A stretch of 64,000 bases of DNA, from the NCBI GenBank assembly GCA_023101885.1, contig JALPQD010000160.1:3939188-4003187 (forward strand). The letters are read 5' to 3'. The translations under genes and the position numbers were made by a program. This document shows, piece after piece, positions 46,501 to 56,064 of this stretch. Origin of the DNA: Typhlomys cinereus (lineage: Eukaryota; Chordata; Mammalia; Rodentia; Platacanthomyidae). Position 1 is the stretch's first letter. Each line of letters begins with the position of its first letter. The notes below the pieces were generated by a model. That model saw only the letters and a program-made list of their open reading frames with translations, was not told the DNA's origin and searched no databases.

Positions 46501-49500
46501 TACTGGTTATCTAGCTACTCAAACCAGAAAGCCAAAGTCATCATTTTTGCCTTGAATTCCCATATGAAATCTGTGAAGTTTTGAGGCTTCTGTTTGTAGT
46601 AAAATCCCCCAGATCTACCTCTTTAGTGTTCTTGAATGATCTCATATGTAGTTGTTGAAACAACTACAGTAGCTTCCTGATGAGACTCCTAGCCACCATC
46701 CTTCCAGTAGAACTATTCTAAAAGAAGAATGTGGACATTCTATTATATAATTTATCAAAATGTTTCCCATTATCTACATGGTAGTGTCCACGTGTCCTGG
46801 ACTCTCACAACTTTATCTCTTCTCACTATTCCTGACTTTTCCCATTTCTGTCTTTTTACTAGTTGTTTATATCTTTTCTTCTGGATTGAAAATAACTTTG
46901 AACATATAATTTTTGTCTTAACACAGTACACAGCACATAGACACCAGGAAGTGTCTGCTGAATCCAGAAACGAAGGGAAACTGGATGCAGTGGCTCGTTC
47001 CTGTAATCCTGGCACTCAGGAGGCTGAGGTGAAAGCGCTTCTATTAATTCAAGGTCAGCACAGCTACAGTATGAGACCCTGTCTGATCCACAAAAACAAA
47101 ACAAACAATGTAATTTAGTAGATCAGAGAAAGATGACAACCCCTAGTTGGATTAAGGGATCTTCCGTGTAGGAGACAACCTTTGATCCCAGCCTCGAAGG
47201 GAAGTGAAGAAAGGACAATGAGAACAATCGTGAGGAAGAGCGTAGCTGAGGCCTGGAGATACCGGGTATTAAAGCACGTGCTGAGCAAGCCAAGGAGCAG
47301 GAGCACTTCCAGCCGGGAGGCAGAGCCTGGGACAGCCAGAGCAAAGGCTAGCCCAAGGCACTCTGGGCTTAATCAGAGACCTTTCCGAAAGAATAAGGTG
47401 TAAGAGTATGCAAGGACTAGTCCCGATTTCAACCTGGGGTCTCTAGACCCAGAGATACATACATGCTTGCACACCTAAACACATATGTACATCTAAACAC
47501 GTCTCCTGGCTGTTCACTTTCCAGCAAAAGCTATTTACTTCCCCAAATCTCACAGCTGAGGTTAAGTGTGCTCCTAATGTAGTTTCTAAGACATTAAGTT
47601 CATAGTGCTCAACCTCTCCTCCGTTTTGTCATCATCCCACATGGATTGATGACTTCAGAGTGACTCAGTATCTCTCAGACCCAAATCCAATCATGATATG
47701 AAAACACTGTTTGTTCCCCTTGAGAAACAGGCAAATAAAATGAAGACTACCATCCAGAGAAGGCCGAGCCTTGCTTCATACATAGAACTCACTTTAAACA
47801 ACTTACTGCGTCAAATGTTAATGATTTTATGTCTTCTATTGCTTCTGAAACATCCCTATGAATAAAAGTCACATTGTCTGGCCACTCTTCTACGTGACTT
47901 AATCTCCACGAATCACGCCAGTGTCTGTAATTCTTCTTAGCCAGATCATGGTGGTCTTTTTGGATTTCAAAACTTATGACTTGTCCTTGTGATCCAACTT
48001 AAACAAAAAATAATTTGTGATATTTCATAGTATTAGTTTATTTTATAACATATCAAGGATTAATTTTGCAAGGGTATTAGGCCAAAGTTACAAAAGTCTC
48101 TCCCGTACCCCTGATCCTGCCATCCTCGCTGGAGGCAGCCCGTCCCGGGGCCATGCCTTCACTGTGCTACCTGGTGCTTGCACAAACATGTCAACAATCA
48201 GTATCTTAACACAAACCTGCTAAATCACACCATCCTTCACCTTCCTTCTTGCCAATGTCACTTCTGAAATTATGGATGCAGTAAATTTGTTTCCGCAACA
48301 GCTGTATCCCCTGCATGGTGAGGCCAATCTTCATTTCATCAGTCACTTACTAATCAACATTTAGTCTGTTTCTAGTCTTCTATTCTAGCACAAACATGGA
48401 TAGTGAGCATGCTTTATAGAAGGACAATGTCTCCGAATGGAACTGTTGGTTCAAGGGAGAGGCAAATTTTTATTTAGGAACAAAAAAGGAATAATTCTGA
48501 AAAAAAAAGTGGCACCAATTTATCCTTTCAACCATGTAGTAGAGTCGTTTTTCCACATCTGCTGGCATTATCAACATTTTATCTGTATCAATCTAAAAGG
48601 TGAATAAAGTTTATCACTGTAGTTTTTCTCCTCCTCCCCCTCCTGCCTCTTTACCACCACCCCAACTTTCGTAGACAGCGTCTGGCTATGTAATGTAGCC
48701 CAGGCTAGCCTAGAATTCACTCAGTAGCCTAGGCAGAAAAAAGGCTTTCTGTACAGAAGAGTGAAAGGAAAGACTTGAATGATTATGCGATGACATCAGG
48801 TCAAAGAAGGAAATGCCTAATTCAGTGTACCTGTAGCTATAATCTTTATAAAAGCTACCAAAAAGGACTGGGGGCTGGGACGTAGCTCAGTCAGCACAGA
48901 GCTGAGTTCAATCCATGCCGTGGTGGTACATGCTGTAATCTCTGTACTCAGGAGTTGGAGACGGAAGGATCCAAAGTTAAAGGTCATCCTCGATTCACAG
49001 AGTTCAGGGTCAACATGTAACACATGAAACAGAGTCTAAAAGGGAAAAAGAGAGTGTATGGCTGCTTAGTGGTCTACTGACAAATAAGGAAGGGAACATG
49101 AGCAGATAGTCAGAGGGATTCACTAGTCAAAATTTTACATTTAATCCTTCCTTTATGAGGTTTCTTTGGACTGGTTTTGTTTTTATATTTTTTGAAATAA
49201 GATCTCACTAGAGGGCTGGAGAGATGACTCAGGGCTTAAGACTTTGTCCTGCAAAGGTCCTGAGTTCGGATCCCAGGTTCCACGTAAAAACACCAGGCAG
49301 AAATGGCAGTGGCCTACACTTCCAGTCCTGGAGGGCAGAGCCTGGGAAATCTCAAAATGAAGGAAAAAAGATGTAGAAGCAATCCAGGATGATTCCTGAA
49401 GTCATCCTTGGTCCTCCACTGGGAACACAGAGCCCTCTGATACACACACACACAAAATAAATAAATCAATAAAAATATTTTTACAAAAAAGATCTCACTA

Positions 49501-52500
49501 GACTAAGTCTTGAACTCACTGCGTAGACTAGGCCCGTCTGGAATATACAGCAGTCTTCCTGCCTCAGCTTCCCAAATGTTGGGATTACAAGGATGTACTA
49601 TCATACTTAGCCTTATCTCTTGAATTTTTGTTGTTTTGACATTTCTTTTCTTTTTGTGTGTGTAGTGGTGTGTGTGTAGATGTATGTAGAAGAGGGCACT
49701 GTGTACACCTGTGAAGGCCTAAGGTGATTTCTGGAATCATCCTGGATTTTCTAGCTCCTTATTGCTTTGCTCTGAGATTTCCCAGGCTCTACCCTTCAGG
49801 GCTAGAAGTATAGGTCACTGCCATTTCTGTCAGGCATTTTCAGGTGGGATCTGGGATCTGAACTCAGGTCCTTTTGCTTGCAAGGAAAAGGCTTAACCCC
49901 TAAACCATCTCCTTAGCCCCTTGATTCTTTTCTGAGATCAGAACATGGGTAGCCTAAGCTGGGCTTAAACTCGATCTTCCTGCCTCCACTTCTGCGTGGT
50001 GGGATCCGAGCCACTGCTCTGATGATTCTGATACCACTTACTTCAAGGAGTGATTTTCCCACCTTCCTGTTTGTAGACTTTCTTCAAGAACTCTTCACCA
50101 CTGGGCTTGCTGGCAAAGGCATGTCCAGCTCCTTGGAGGCTAAGGCAGGAAGATTGCAAATTCAAATCTACCTGGGCTACTACTGAGTCTGCTCAACTTA
50201 GTGAGACCCTGACTCAAAAACCAATAAATCGATTTCCAATACTGCAAAATAAGTTTTTAAATGACCTACATTTGACTTAGTATGTATTAAGTTTAAGGAC
50301 AGTTAGTACTACATATGAGAGCCTGTCTCAAAACGACAACAAAAAATTGCTTTTTGGCCAAAAAGTTGGATCTTTTAGCTAAGATCACAAGTGAAATAAA
50401 ACAGAGTACTATGTGGCAACTAAAATGAAAGAACACGACTTGGTTGGCAAAATGTCTTCTGTGCACCCATGCAGCTAGGCGAGGGAGTATACATCTGTAA
50501 TGCCAGTGCTGGGAGGCAGAGACAGACAGATCCCTGGAGCTCACTGGCCAGACAACCTAGCCAAACCAATGAGCATTAGGTTCAGTAAAAGACCTTATTT
50601 CAAAAATATAAGGCAGAGCGGGCGCCTGCCCTTTGTGGCACTCTGCATCTGGAGTCTGTGAGTTCTTTTCCAGCTCCTTGCCCCTCATGGATTCCATGTC
50701 TGGAGTCCGTGAGTTCCATTCTTTCTCTCCTCTAATAAACTCTACTTTAATAATCAAAAATAAACAAACAAGGAACTGAGAAGATGGCTCAGTGGTTAAA
50801 GCCTTTGATGAACACATCAAAGGACCTAAGTTCAGATCCTCAGATTCCAAAAAAAAAAATATAAGGCAGAGATCTCTGGTCTTATCCACTCATATATGCA
50901 TTTTCATGTGCACACATATACCCAAACACCTATGAATACTACACCTACACACACGCAAACACAAACACACACACACGCACACACACACACACACACAAAA
51001 AGAATGACTATTATATGCAATGGCTGGGCTATTCCTTTTCTGTAAGATTTGATTTGGCAAAATGATGCAACAGTGATAAACATCATGGGGAGCACAAAGG
51101 CTAGAGGAGGTGCGAGAGCTGTGCATGACCTAGCACGTTCTCTACTGAAACCTACACTAACTGAGACAGGCGTCACTATTGAAAAGTCCGCAGAGGAAGA
51201 AGTTTATGATCTGTGCGCTCTTCTGGAGCTGTGTTAAACTTGAGGTCCAAGCATCAGAAAGCATGGAAGAAGAAAGAAAAGAAAGTGGAGAAAAGGTTGG
51301 AAAGAATGACTGGAACAAATGTATGAAATACTACAGGACGAAAAACAAAACAAAAACCAAGAGACGAACAGTTGCTCCCCCACCCTCTGCCAAGGGCTCT
51401 CTGCAGACTCTCTCCAGCTGTCTGTCCATGGTGATTCTGTCCTCTCTTGACTGTACGTTTCTGTCTTTTCTGTTCTAATGTTCTCCCACCTTAAGGCTAA
51501 ACTATAGTTCCTTTGACCACCAAGCCCTCAGCTCTAACAACACTTGTATTTCCAGAAAAGGAAAAGGAAGTCATTTCCATTTGGTTTTGAGAGCACTTTA
51601 AGTTATACACTATGTTATGTATTTCACCAAATATCATATTCATTTTATTTTGAATGAATTGAATGGTTTTTCTTGTCGTCCAGACTGGCTTTACTGACCC
51701 CAATCTTACCTGCTTTGGATAAAAACAGACTCATGCCACCAGAGCCTGAGCCTGCTTCCAAAACGGTGTCACCAGGGGTTATGTCCATCATCAGTATCAT
51801 CATACTCATGTCCTACAATGGAAGCATAGTGTGGGCGACTCGGTGACTAAGACTTGAATGAAGGACCACTCTTGCTTTACACTGAAAATAAAAAGTAGAA
51901 TGGGCTCTGGCCCAAGAGTTTGGATTTTGCATGATAAAATGAACATGACTCAAGAATCAATTAGGGGGGCAGTAAGATATCTCAGTTGATAAGGTGCTTG
52001 GTTGCAAATGTGGTGATCTGAGTCAAATCCCTGGAAGTCCCACGTGTATATGTGTGTCCCTTTCTCTTTCTCTCAAATAAGTAAAATATTTTAAAAATCA
52101 ATTAGGGCTGGAGAGATGGCTCAGGAGTTAAGATTATTCTGCCTCCCAAGCAAAGAGACCTGATTTTAGATCCCAGATACCACATAAAAATACCAGGTGG
52201 GAGTGGCACAGCCTGAACTTCTGGTTCTGGAAGGCAGAGCCTAAGAAATCCCAGAGCAAAAGCAAAAAAGAGGTAGAAGCAATCCAAAATGATTCCTGAA
52301 ATCACTCTTGGGCCTCTATGAGCACACAAACAGTCCTCCCTCCCCAACACACACAAAATAAATAAATTTAAAAATTGATTAGCAAATGAAGCAGTACTTC
52401 AGAACAATCATAGAAATAACAGCAAGTATAATTAGGGTTCAGAGAAAAGAGAAAGCGGCAATCAGCATTAGCTTAAGGACAGCGTGGAGATCTCAGGAAA

Positions 52501-55247
52501 TATTCTGTGTAGGAAGAGCTTTAAACACAGGTAGAATGAACATACTCTGTCTTGTGAGATTAAAAACAGAGACTTAAATACCAGATCAAGGTATCAGAAC
52601 TTGGCCCAGTTAAGACGTGTGACTAAACAATAGAAGTGGTATTTTTATGAAGGTCAATACAAAAGAGGAAGTACTATAGAAAAATGAGAGGCAGAAAAAT
52701 CGGGAGTTACTGTATACCCTCTGCTAGAAATGATTTAACTATTTTCATCAAGCAAGAAAGGAATATTACCAAGAAATAGACGCTTGTACTTTAAAAACAT
52801 TTTTTTAAGATTGAGGTAGGAAAAAAGATTGAGACAGGGCTGGAGAGGTGGCTCAGGGGTTAAGCCTCTGCCTTGCAGGCAGAAGGTCCTGAGTTCGGAT
52901 CCCAGATCCCATGTATAGATGCCAGGCGGAAGTGGGGGCAGCCTGCGCTTCTGGTCCTGGTGGGGCGGAGCCTGTGAATCCCAGGGCAGAAGGAGGTGGA
53001 GGCATCCATGGTGGTTCCCGATTCGTCCGTGGTTCTACACACACTAATACACACATGCGCGCGCACATACATACACACACGCGCACAATTGAATAAATAA
53101 TAATAATAAAAGTTTAAAAAAAAAAAAAAGATTGAGACAGGTCTCATGTACCCTGGCCTAAAATTTGATATGCCCAAGGATTTCCTTGAGCTCTTGATAC
53201 TCTTGCTTCTACCTCAAATATTTTGGCTTTTATCTGTGACAGATGGAAAGACAGAGTGCACTAATGGGGCTGGAAAGATGGCTCAGGAGTTAATTAAGTC
53301 TCTGCCTTGCAAGCAGAAGGACCTGAGTTAAGATCCCAGATCCCATGTAAAGACACTGAGTGGAAATGGCAGCGGCCTGCAGGACCAGCCCTGGCAGGGA
53401 ACCTGGGAAACCACAGAGCAAAGCGAAAAGGAGATGGAACTGTTCAGGATTATTCCCAAAATCACCCTTGGACCTCCACAAGCACACACAATGTCCTCTG
53501 ATACACATACACACAAGCATATACCACATACACTGAAAAAAGGGCACTAAAGATGTTTTATATACAGCCTTATAAAATATAATCTCGCTTGCTTTTATCT
53601 AGTGGGAAGAAAAAAGGTCTATTGTAAGTTGGAAAAGCTAAATGAGGAAAGAGATGTAGTTGAGAGAATATTCATTTTGTTTGGTGTTAACTGACTGTTT
53701 GAATACATTTTTTTGTTTCTAAAAGGAAACCATGGATTTTTGTTTAGTTTTGCAAGATCGGGAATTGAACTGCAGTGGAACTGTGTCCTCAAGACGCTTA
53801 GGATCTTGAATCAGAGCAGTTGTGATCAACTTCAGGAGACCCTCACAAGATCAGGGATATTAACAATGTTCTGCTGAAGCAGGGGAGAGTGTCATCAGAC
53901 CCTCCCTGGAGATTCCAACCACTGTCACCCTATATAGTGTCCATGACATTGGTAAATTGTCATATGTATATATTGTTGATAAAATATAGCTCTAGTGGTG
54001 TATCTTACTATTAAAATACTGTTACAATGATACTACAAAATTTAAGAGAATTTAAGTTCAACATTCTCTTTTTTTTATTATTATTTATTCAATTGTGCGT
54101 GTATGCCTATGTATGTATGTGTGTGTGTGTGTAGAACCACGGACGAATTCGGGAACCACCATGGACGCCTCTGCCTCCTTGTTTACTCTGCCCGGGATTC
54201 ACAGGCTCCGCCCTACCAGGACCAGAATTCCGCCTGGCGTCTCTACGTGGGCCTAGGATCAGAACTTGGGACCTTGGATCAGAACTCGGGACCTTCTGCC
54301 TGCAAGGCAGAGGCTTAACCCCTGAGCCACCTCTCCAGCCCTCAACATTCTCTTAAGTACTGAACTATGTATAAGCCTAAGAGGAGAACAAATTCACGTA
54401 CTTATCTGCTTGGTGAGTCCAAATCACTCTAACAGTAAATACGCTTCATAGTCGATAACAAAGGGAAGATTTCCAAGATTAGCAATATAGCTGAACACAC
54501 TTAAAAGTCATCCACCTGCTTATTGGAAGATATGGGGAATGAAAAATTCAAACGTTTGGTATGCTAAGTACACTCGCCAGGGCTGTCGTCCCGCGCTATC
54601 TTTGCCCTTCGTGGGAACGATCTACACCAAAGCGTTACCTTTGGATATGTTATGGTGGGTTTTCTTTTCATCAGTAATACATAGTCTTCCAATGCTGGCC
54701 TCCTCAGCATGAAACGCTTTCCGGAGGAACTCGTTAGCATCTGGCCGGGGAACTTGCCCACGATCTCGTGCAACGCGATTGCTCCCCAGTGAGTATGCAA
54801 GTGTCCGACGTCGCTCAAACTAAATAATTTCTTAAATCGTGTCTCTCTCTTACTCGCCTCGGCTAAAACAAGCTCCCCAGCCCGAAAGGGTCCCTCTCTG
54901 GAAGCTGAACCCGAAGAGCCGTGAAGCGCCCGGGCGAACGGGGCCGAGCGATCGCCGGCTCCGCAGGGCGTGCGCTCGGGCTGGCGCCGCTCCAGAGCCG
55001 GCGGCGCATCCGTGGTCGCGAAGCTGCGGGGAACGAGAGGAAGGGGCGGGGACGACTCGGCGCCGGGAGCCGCCACGCGCGCGCTCTCTCCATCTCGCGC
55101 GTTTCTAGACGAGGTCTCCAAACCCAGAGCCCGAGCCGCCCCCAAAGGCTCTGACCCACGCAGGAGCGAGGAGGAGCCCAGCCCGTGTCGCCGCCGCGGA
55201 CGGCGGAGCCTTAGCAGGTGAGGACCGCGGCGCACAGCTGACAGCAT
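37527..55247 (-). CDS. TRMT61B: TRMT61B, mitochondrial tRNA (adenine58-N1)-methyltransferase (seven coding exons, 447 aa)
   Basis: TRMT61B uses S-adenosylmethionine to make m1A58 in mitochondrial tRNAs and m1A in mitochondrial 16S rRNA. Joining the complements of 55247-54639, 51812-51710, 47997-47807, 39316-39225, 38451-38225, 37741-37664 and 37570-37527 gives an open 447-codon frame. The human protein is 477, the difference lying in the poorly conserved N-terminal region. Residues 1-30 are Arg-rich ([20 protein letters not shown]), as for a mitochondrial presequence. The TrmI-like N-terminal fold has GKFPGQ and [14 protein letters not shown]. Motif I is [16 protein letters not shown] (about 219-234). 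VVLDMLNP is the motif IV-like segment. The C-terminal block [14 protein letters not shown] precedes the end KFKPQLN. All junctions are GT-AG with matching phases. The symbol rests on protein similarity and on lying next to SPDYA as in human. Confidence 0.95.
37563..37568 (+). terminator. SPDYA: Candidate SPDYA poly(A) signal
   Basis: A canonical AATAAA lies 257 bases after the stop codon. Its antisense is the first few codons of TRMT61B coding exon 7 (TTTATTATC, Phe-Ile-Ile). Confidence 0.5.
37664..37741 (-). CDS. TRMT61B: TRMT61B coding exon 6
   Basis: A 78-bp exon encoding [20 protein letters not shown] and QSGHT. The ARPVH...GHTAF segment is the conserved C-terminal motif of the family. 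The acceptor is GTTGTTACAG and the donor ACAG|GTGAGT. Confidence 0.93.
38225..38451 (-). CDS. TRMT61B: TRMT61B coding exon 5
   Basis: A 227-bp exon encoding [40 protein letters not shown] and a variable acidic region to VFQEDDH. The acceptor TTTTCTGAAAG has an imperfect tract but gives the right phase with exon 4. The donor is CATG|GTGAGC. Confidence 0.93.
38600..38690 (+). mobile_element. ID SINE (canonical tRNA-Ala type)
   Basis: GGCTTGGAATGTAGCTCGG, GGTTCAATCCCCAGCCCTG and a short A stretch, i.e. the BC1/ID monomer without the long body. It is followed by a G-rich run GGGGGGTGGGGGGGTGGGGGG. It is not a functional tRNA gene. Confidence 0.75.
39225..39316 (-). CDS. TRMT61B: TRMT61B coding exon 4
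   Basis: A 92-bp exon encoding [20 protein letters not shown] and [10 protein letters not shown] plus two bases of Asn. LDMLNP corresponds to the catalytic/AdoMet-side motif of the TrmI family. The acceptor is CCCCCACAG and the donor AA|GTAAGT. A 14-bp duplicate of the donor region lies 29 bp into the intron. Confidence 0.9.
39415..39690 (-). mobile_element. Probable LINE-1 3' end, minus orientation
   Basis: A T18 run (poly(A) of the minus strand) is followed by a C/T-rich CCCATCCCTCTCCTTATCCC block and TTGTCTGTATTGGCACGTAT. This fits the antisense of an L1 3' UTR of a different subfamily from the others here. Confidence 0.45.
40010..41330 (+). mobile_element. LINE-1 3' UTR fragment, split by a SINE
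   Basis: Two halves, to about 40498 and from 40761, flank a family B SINE. It shares ATGAGTATCAA, GACCACATT and AAGTGACTGTGGATTG blocks with the copies at 36.4 and 43.5 kb and ends AAAGAAAAAGAAAA. An open frame on its minus strand is not a gene. Confidence 0.55.
40499..40760 (-). mobile_element. Family B SINE with (GT)n
   Basis: The plus strand has TTTATTTAG, then about 19 GT units and a GA tract, then the body, ending GAGCTATCTCTCCAGCCCC. The internal part after CACATCAAGGCCAGAAG is shortened. Confidence 0.85.
41350..41648 (+). mobile_element. Family B SINE
   Basis: Complete, with head GGACTAGAGAGATGGCTCAG, a CT-rich tract and tail GGTAAATAAATAAAG. Confidence 0.85.
41655..41805 (+). mobile_element. 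B1-like SINE
   Basis: CTGGGCATGACGGTGCACGC, AATCTCAGCACTCAGGAGAC and CTAGCCTGGCTACATGGCAA, then an AAAGAAAAAG tail. Confidence 0.7.
42253..42440 (+). mobile_element. B4-like ID-headed SINE
   Basis: GGACTAGGGAGACGGCTCAG head, CCAGTACCCACATAAAAAAG, then a B1-like GCACACACCTGTAACCCCAG segment. It is an old chimera. Confidence 0.55.
42467..42720 (+). mobile_element. Family B SINE
   Basis: The head is GGGCTGGAGAGATGGCTCAG. The full body ends in CACACACAGACACATTAAAA. It is followed within 50 bp by a family A copy in the same orientation, so the two subfamilies can be compared side by side. Confidence 0.87.
42766..43050 (+). mobile_element. Family A ID-like SINE
   Basis: Full-length, with head GGGGGATGGAGAGGTGGCTC and tail ACAATTGAATAAATAATAAT. 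The target duplication is only partial (AAAAGTGGGG / AAAAAGGTGG). Confidence 0.9.
43495..44590 (+). mobile_element. LINE-1 3' UTR with an internal tandem duplication
   Basis: The longest L1 3' UTR remnant of the window. It shares the ATGAGTATCAAGGGGACAAC and GAACCACATTCC blocks with the 40-kb copy, then has GGAAGAACCTAAAGATGGC and a purine-rich end. Two copies of a ~115-145 bp module are in tandem (44284-44399 and 44427-44570). Confidence 0.6.
44668..44885 (+). mobile_element. Family B SINE, head missing
   Basis: Starts in the body at TATACTTCTGGCTCTGGAAG and keeps the remaining blocks plus a CGCG/CA-rich end. Confidence 0.8.
44889..45450 (+). mobile_element. Family B SINE interrupted by another family B SINE
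   Basis: The outer plus-strand copy starts GGGTTGGGGGCTCAGGGG and is broken at GGATCCCACATAAA (44951-44964). It resumes after an identical repeat at 45242-45255. The inner copy is on the minus strand. Confidence 0.9.
44965..45241 (-). mobile_element. Family B SINE nested in another
   Basis: Full minus-strand copy with a perfect 14-bp target duplication GGATCCCACATAAA. That shows the family B outer copy was in place first. Confidence 0.9.
46985..47105 (+). mobile_element. B1-like SINE
   Basis: GGATGCAGTGGCTCGTTCCT, TAATCCTGGCACTCAGGAGG and AATTCAAGGTCAGCACAGCT, then a CAAAACAAAC tail. Confidence 0.75.
47807..47997 (-). CDS. TRMT61B: TRMT61B coding exon 3
   Basis: A 191-bp exon encoding [40 protein letters not shown] and [20 protein letters not shown] to FDA. 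It contains the acidic end of motif II (SFEI) that contacts the AdoMet ribose. The acceptor is TTGTTTAAG and the donor GCA|GTAAGT. Confidence 0.95.
49214..49488 (+). mobile_element. Family B SINE
   Basis: Full copy with target duplication AGATCTCACTAGA around 49200 and 49490. The tail is AAAATAAATAAATCAATAAA. The 5' flank is itself an old B1-like fragment. Confidence 0.87.
49655..49920 (-). mobile_element. Family B SINE
   Basis: Full minus-strand copy. The plus strand ends AAACCATCTCCTTAGCCCC. Confidence 0.83.
50615..50765 (+). mobile_element. LTR-like repeat fragment (unnamed family)
   Basis: CCCCTCATGGATTCCATGTC, TGGAGTCCGTGAGTTCC, CTCTCCTCTAATAAACTCTA and CTTTAAT, then AAAAATAAACAAAC. 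It has the same end module as the copies at 765 bp and 58.0 kb. An ID-headed fragment follows directly. Confidence 0.55.
50930..50998. repeat. (CA)n microsatellite
   Basis: CA-rich tract with GCAAAC interruptions. Confidence 0.95.
51710..51812 (-). CDS. TRMT61B: TRMT61B coding exon 2 (SAM motif I)
   Basis: A 103-bp exon encoding [20 protein letters not shown] and [14 protein letters not shown]. It carries the Gly-rich AdoMet-binding loop GSGSGG. The acceptor is CATTGTAG and the donor GCAG|GTAAGA. Confidence 0.95.
51965..52095 (+). mobile_element. Short ID-headed SINE
   Basis: GGCAGTAAGATATCTCAGTTG head, CCTGGAAGTCCCACGTG and TCTCTCAAATAAGTAAAA tail. It is bounded by AATCAATTAG at 51955-51964 and 52096-52105. 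It is much shorter than families A and B. Confidence 0.75.
52106..52372 (+). mobile_element. Family B SINE
   Basis: Full copy, with head GGCTGGAGAGATGGCTCAGG and tail ACAAAATAAATAAATTTAAA. It is inserted at the same AATCAATTAG target as the short SINE on its left. The right-hand copy AATTGATTAG has two mismatches. Confidence 0.87.
52837..53123 (+). mobile_element. Family A ID-like SINE
   Basis: Full-length copy with a perfect target duplication AAAAAAGATTGAGACAG ending at 52836 and 53140. Confidence 0.94.
53267..53540 (+). mobile_element. Family B SINE
   Basis: The head is GGGGCTGGAAAGATGGCTC, with a 4-base TTAA duplication inside the A-box region (GTTAATTAAGTC). The body is complete. The flanks share GCACTAA. 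Confidence 0.85.
54070..54341 (-). mobile_element. Family A ID-like SINE with internal duplication
   Basis: Minus-strand copy with target duplication CAACATTCTCTT at both ends. On the plus strand the B-box side is duplicated in tandem (GGATCAGAACTTGGGACCTT then GGATCAGAACTCGGGACCTT), and about 20 bp of the GCAGGCCGCCCCCGCTTCC block is deleted. Confidence 0.9.
54639..55247 (-). CDS. TRMT61B: TRMT61B coding exon 1
   Basis: A 609-bp, 203-codon exon. The ATG sits in GGCACCATGC, an acceptable Kozak context. The first ~110 codons are CpG-rich and low in conservation, then comes the conserved [20 protein letters not shown] to [11 protein letters not shown]. The donor is CCAAAG|GTAACG. The open frame continues upstream of this ATG, but the presequence-like start and human similarity favour it. 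Confidence 0.92.
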
Positions 55248-55278
55248 GGTGCCTCGTGCAGGCGCGGTCGCAGGAGAG

Positions 55279-55286
55279 TGACGTCG
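55279..55286. promoter_or_regulatory. TRMT61B: CRE-like site TGACGTCG
   Basis: Seven of eight bases match the TGACGTCA consensus, 32 bp upstream of the TRMT61B start codon. It is a candidate CREB/ATF site. Confidence 0.5.
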
Positions 55287-55388
55287 CTGCAGCCCCGCCC
55301 CCGACGGCCTGGCGTACTCACTCTGCGACCGCGGGCTCGCTCGCCGCGCGGGAAGAGTAGAGGGAGGGCTCGTGAGTGCCCAGGTGGG

Positions 55389-55460
55389 CAGTGGGCGGAG
55401 CCTGAGGCGCAGTGGGCGGTGCCTGAGGCGTGGTGGGCGGAGCCCGAGGCACGTTGGGCC
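55389..55460. repeat. 21-bp GC-box minisatellite upstream of TRMT61B
   Basis: Three full units (CAGTGGGCGGAGCCTGAGGC plus G, a near-identical second, and TGGTGGGCGGAGCCCGAGGC plus A), then a partial fourth. Each full unit holds one GGGCGG. Confidence 0.95.
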
Positions 55461-56064
55461 CGCGGAACCAGTTGAGGAGCTGTGTGAGCTGCTGGTGGTG
55501 CCCACCGTGTACCTTCCTCGGAGGAATGCGGGCAGAGTAAAGAATTTACTGCTGGTAGCCGCCCGGGGGCACCGGAAGATTAAGAAAGATCAAAGTTGTC
55601 CGAGCTCTGTGGAACTTGGAGAGTCTTCTACCAAGTTTAACTAGCTAGTAACTGAGACGTGTCCCGGGGTGATGCACAGGTGAAAGCAGCCCCGAGATGG
55701 GTTTGTCAGTGGTCGTAGGACGCACCCACTCTTGTGCCTTTCTAGTCCTTGGCGGTTACCTTTTGACCCGGCTGGAGCCAACTGCCTGGCCCCAACCCCA
55801 GGACCAGATGGCCCACAAAGGCGGATTAAGGTGACAATATTCACTATGTGATTATTCAACAGAACTTTAAAATAATTGTAACTTTATTATCCTCCAACCT
55901 AAATTGACTGCCTCTTGAAGCAGGAACAGATGCCTGTCGCACATCCAAAGTTAAATTTATCACTGACCTCTCAGTAAAAGTTTTAGGACTTGACAAGACC
56001 AGAAACATGCTGATTTGTATCTGCAACATCTAGATGAGAAGCAAGCATTTGTTTTTTATTTTAC

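Larger units (their letters stand above)
39317..47806 (-). other. TRMT61B: TRMT61B intron 3
   Basis: An 8.5-kb intron that is mostly LINE-1 3' ends and SINEs, including a nested SINE pair. The stretch 45.45-46.95 kb is unique-looking. A B1-like SINE lies at 46985-47100. No gene is recognised in it. Confidence 0.75.
47998..51709 (-). other. TRMT61B: TRMT61B intron 2
   Basis: Holds family B SINEs on both strands, several B1-like and ID-like fragments (about 48690-48745, 48860-49040, 49500-49615, 50105-50225, 50465-50570), an LTR-like fragment at 50.62 kb and a (CA)n tract at 50.93 kb. Confidence 0.7.
51813..54638 (-). other. TRMT61B: TRMT61B intron 1
   Basis: Holds one family A SINE on each strand, two family B SINEs, and an ID-headed short SINE sharing its target with a family B copy. 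The rest is unique-looking. Confidence 0.75.
54830..55520 (-). promoter_or_regulatory. TRMT61B: CpG island, TRMT61B promoter
   Basis: A G+C- and CpG-rich island spans most of coding exon 1 and about 270 bp upstream. Upstream of the ATG are a CRE-like TGACGTCG (55279-55286) and a tandem array with GGGCGG boxes (55389-55460). No TATA box is seen. The transcription start probably lies between 55248 and 55380. Confidence 0.75.

Noticed and set aside
54564..55505. Longer TRMT61B N-terminus starting at 55505
   Set aside because: The frame is open upstream only because of the GC-rich minisatellite. The ATG at 55247 has a mitochondrial presequence-like start and fits the known protein.
55278..55644. 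Plus-strand exon of a bidirectional partner at the TRMT61B promoter
   Set aside because: The frames are low-complexity over the minisatellite. No splice-supported coding segment or known neighbour protein was found.
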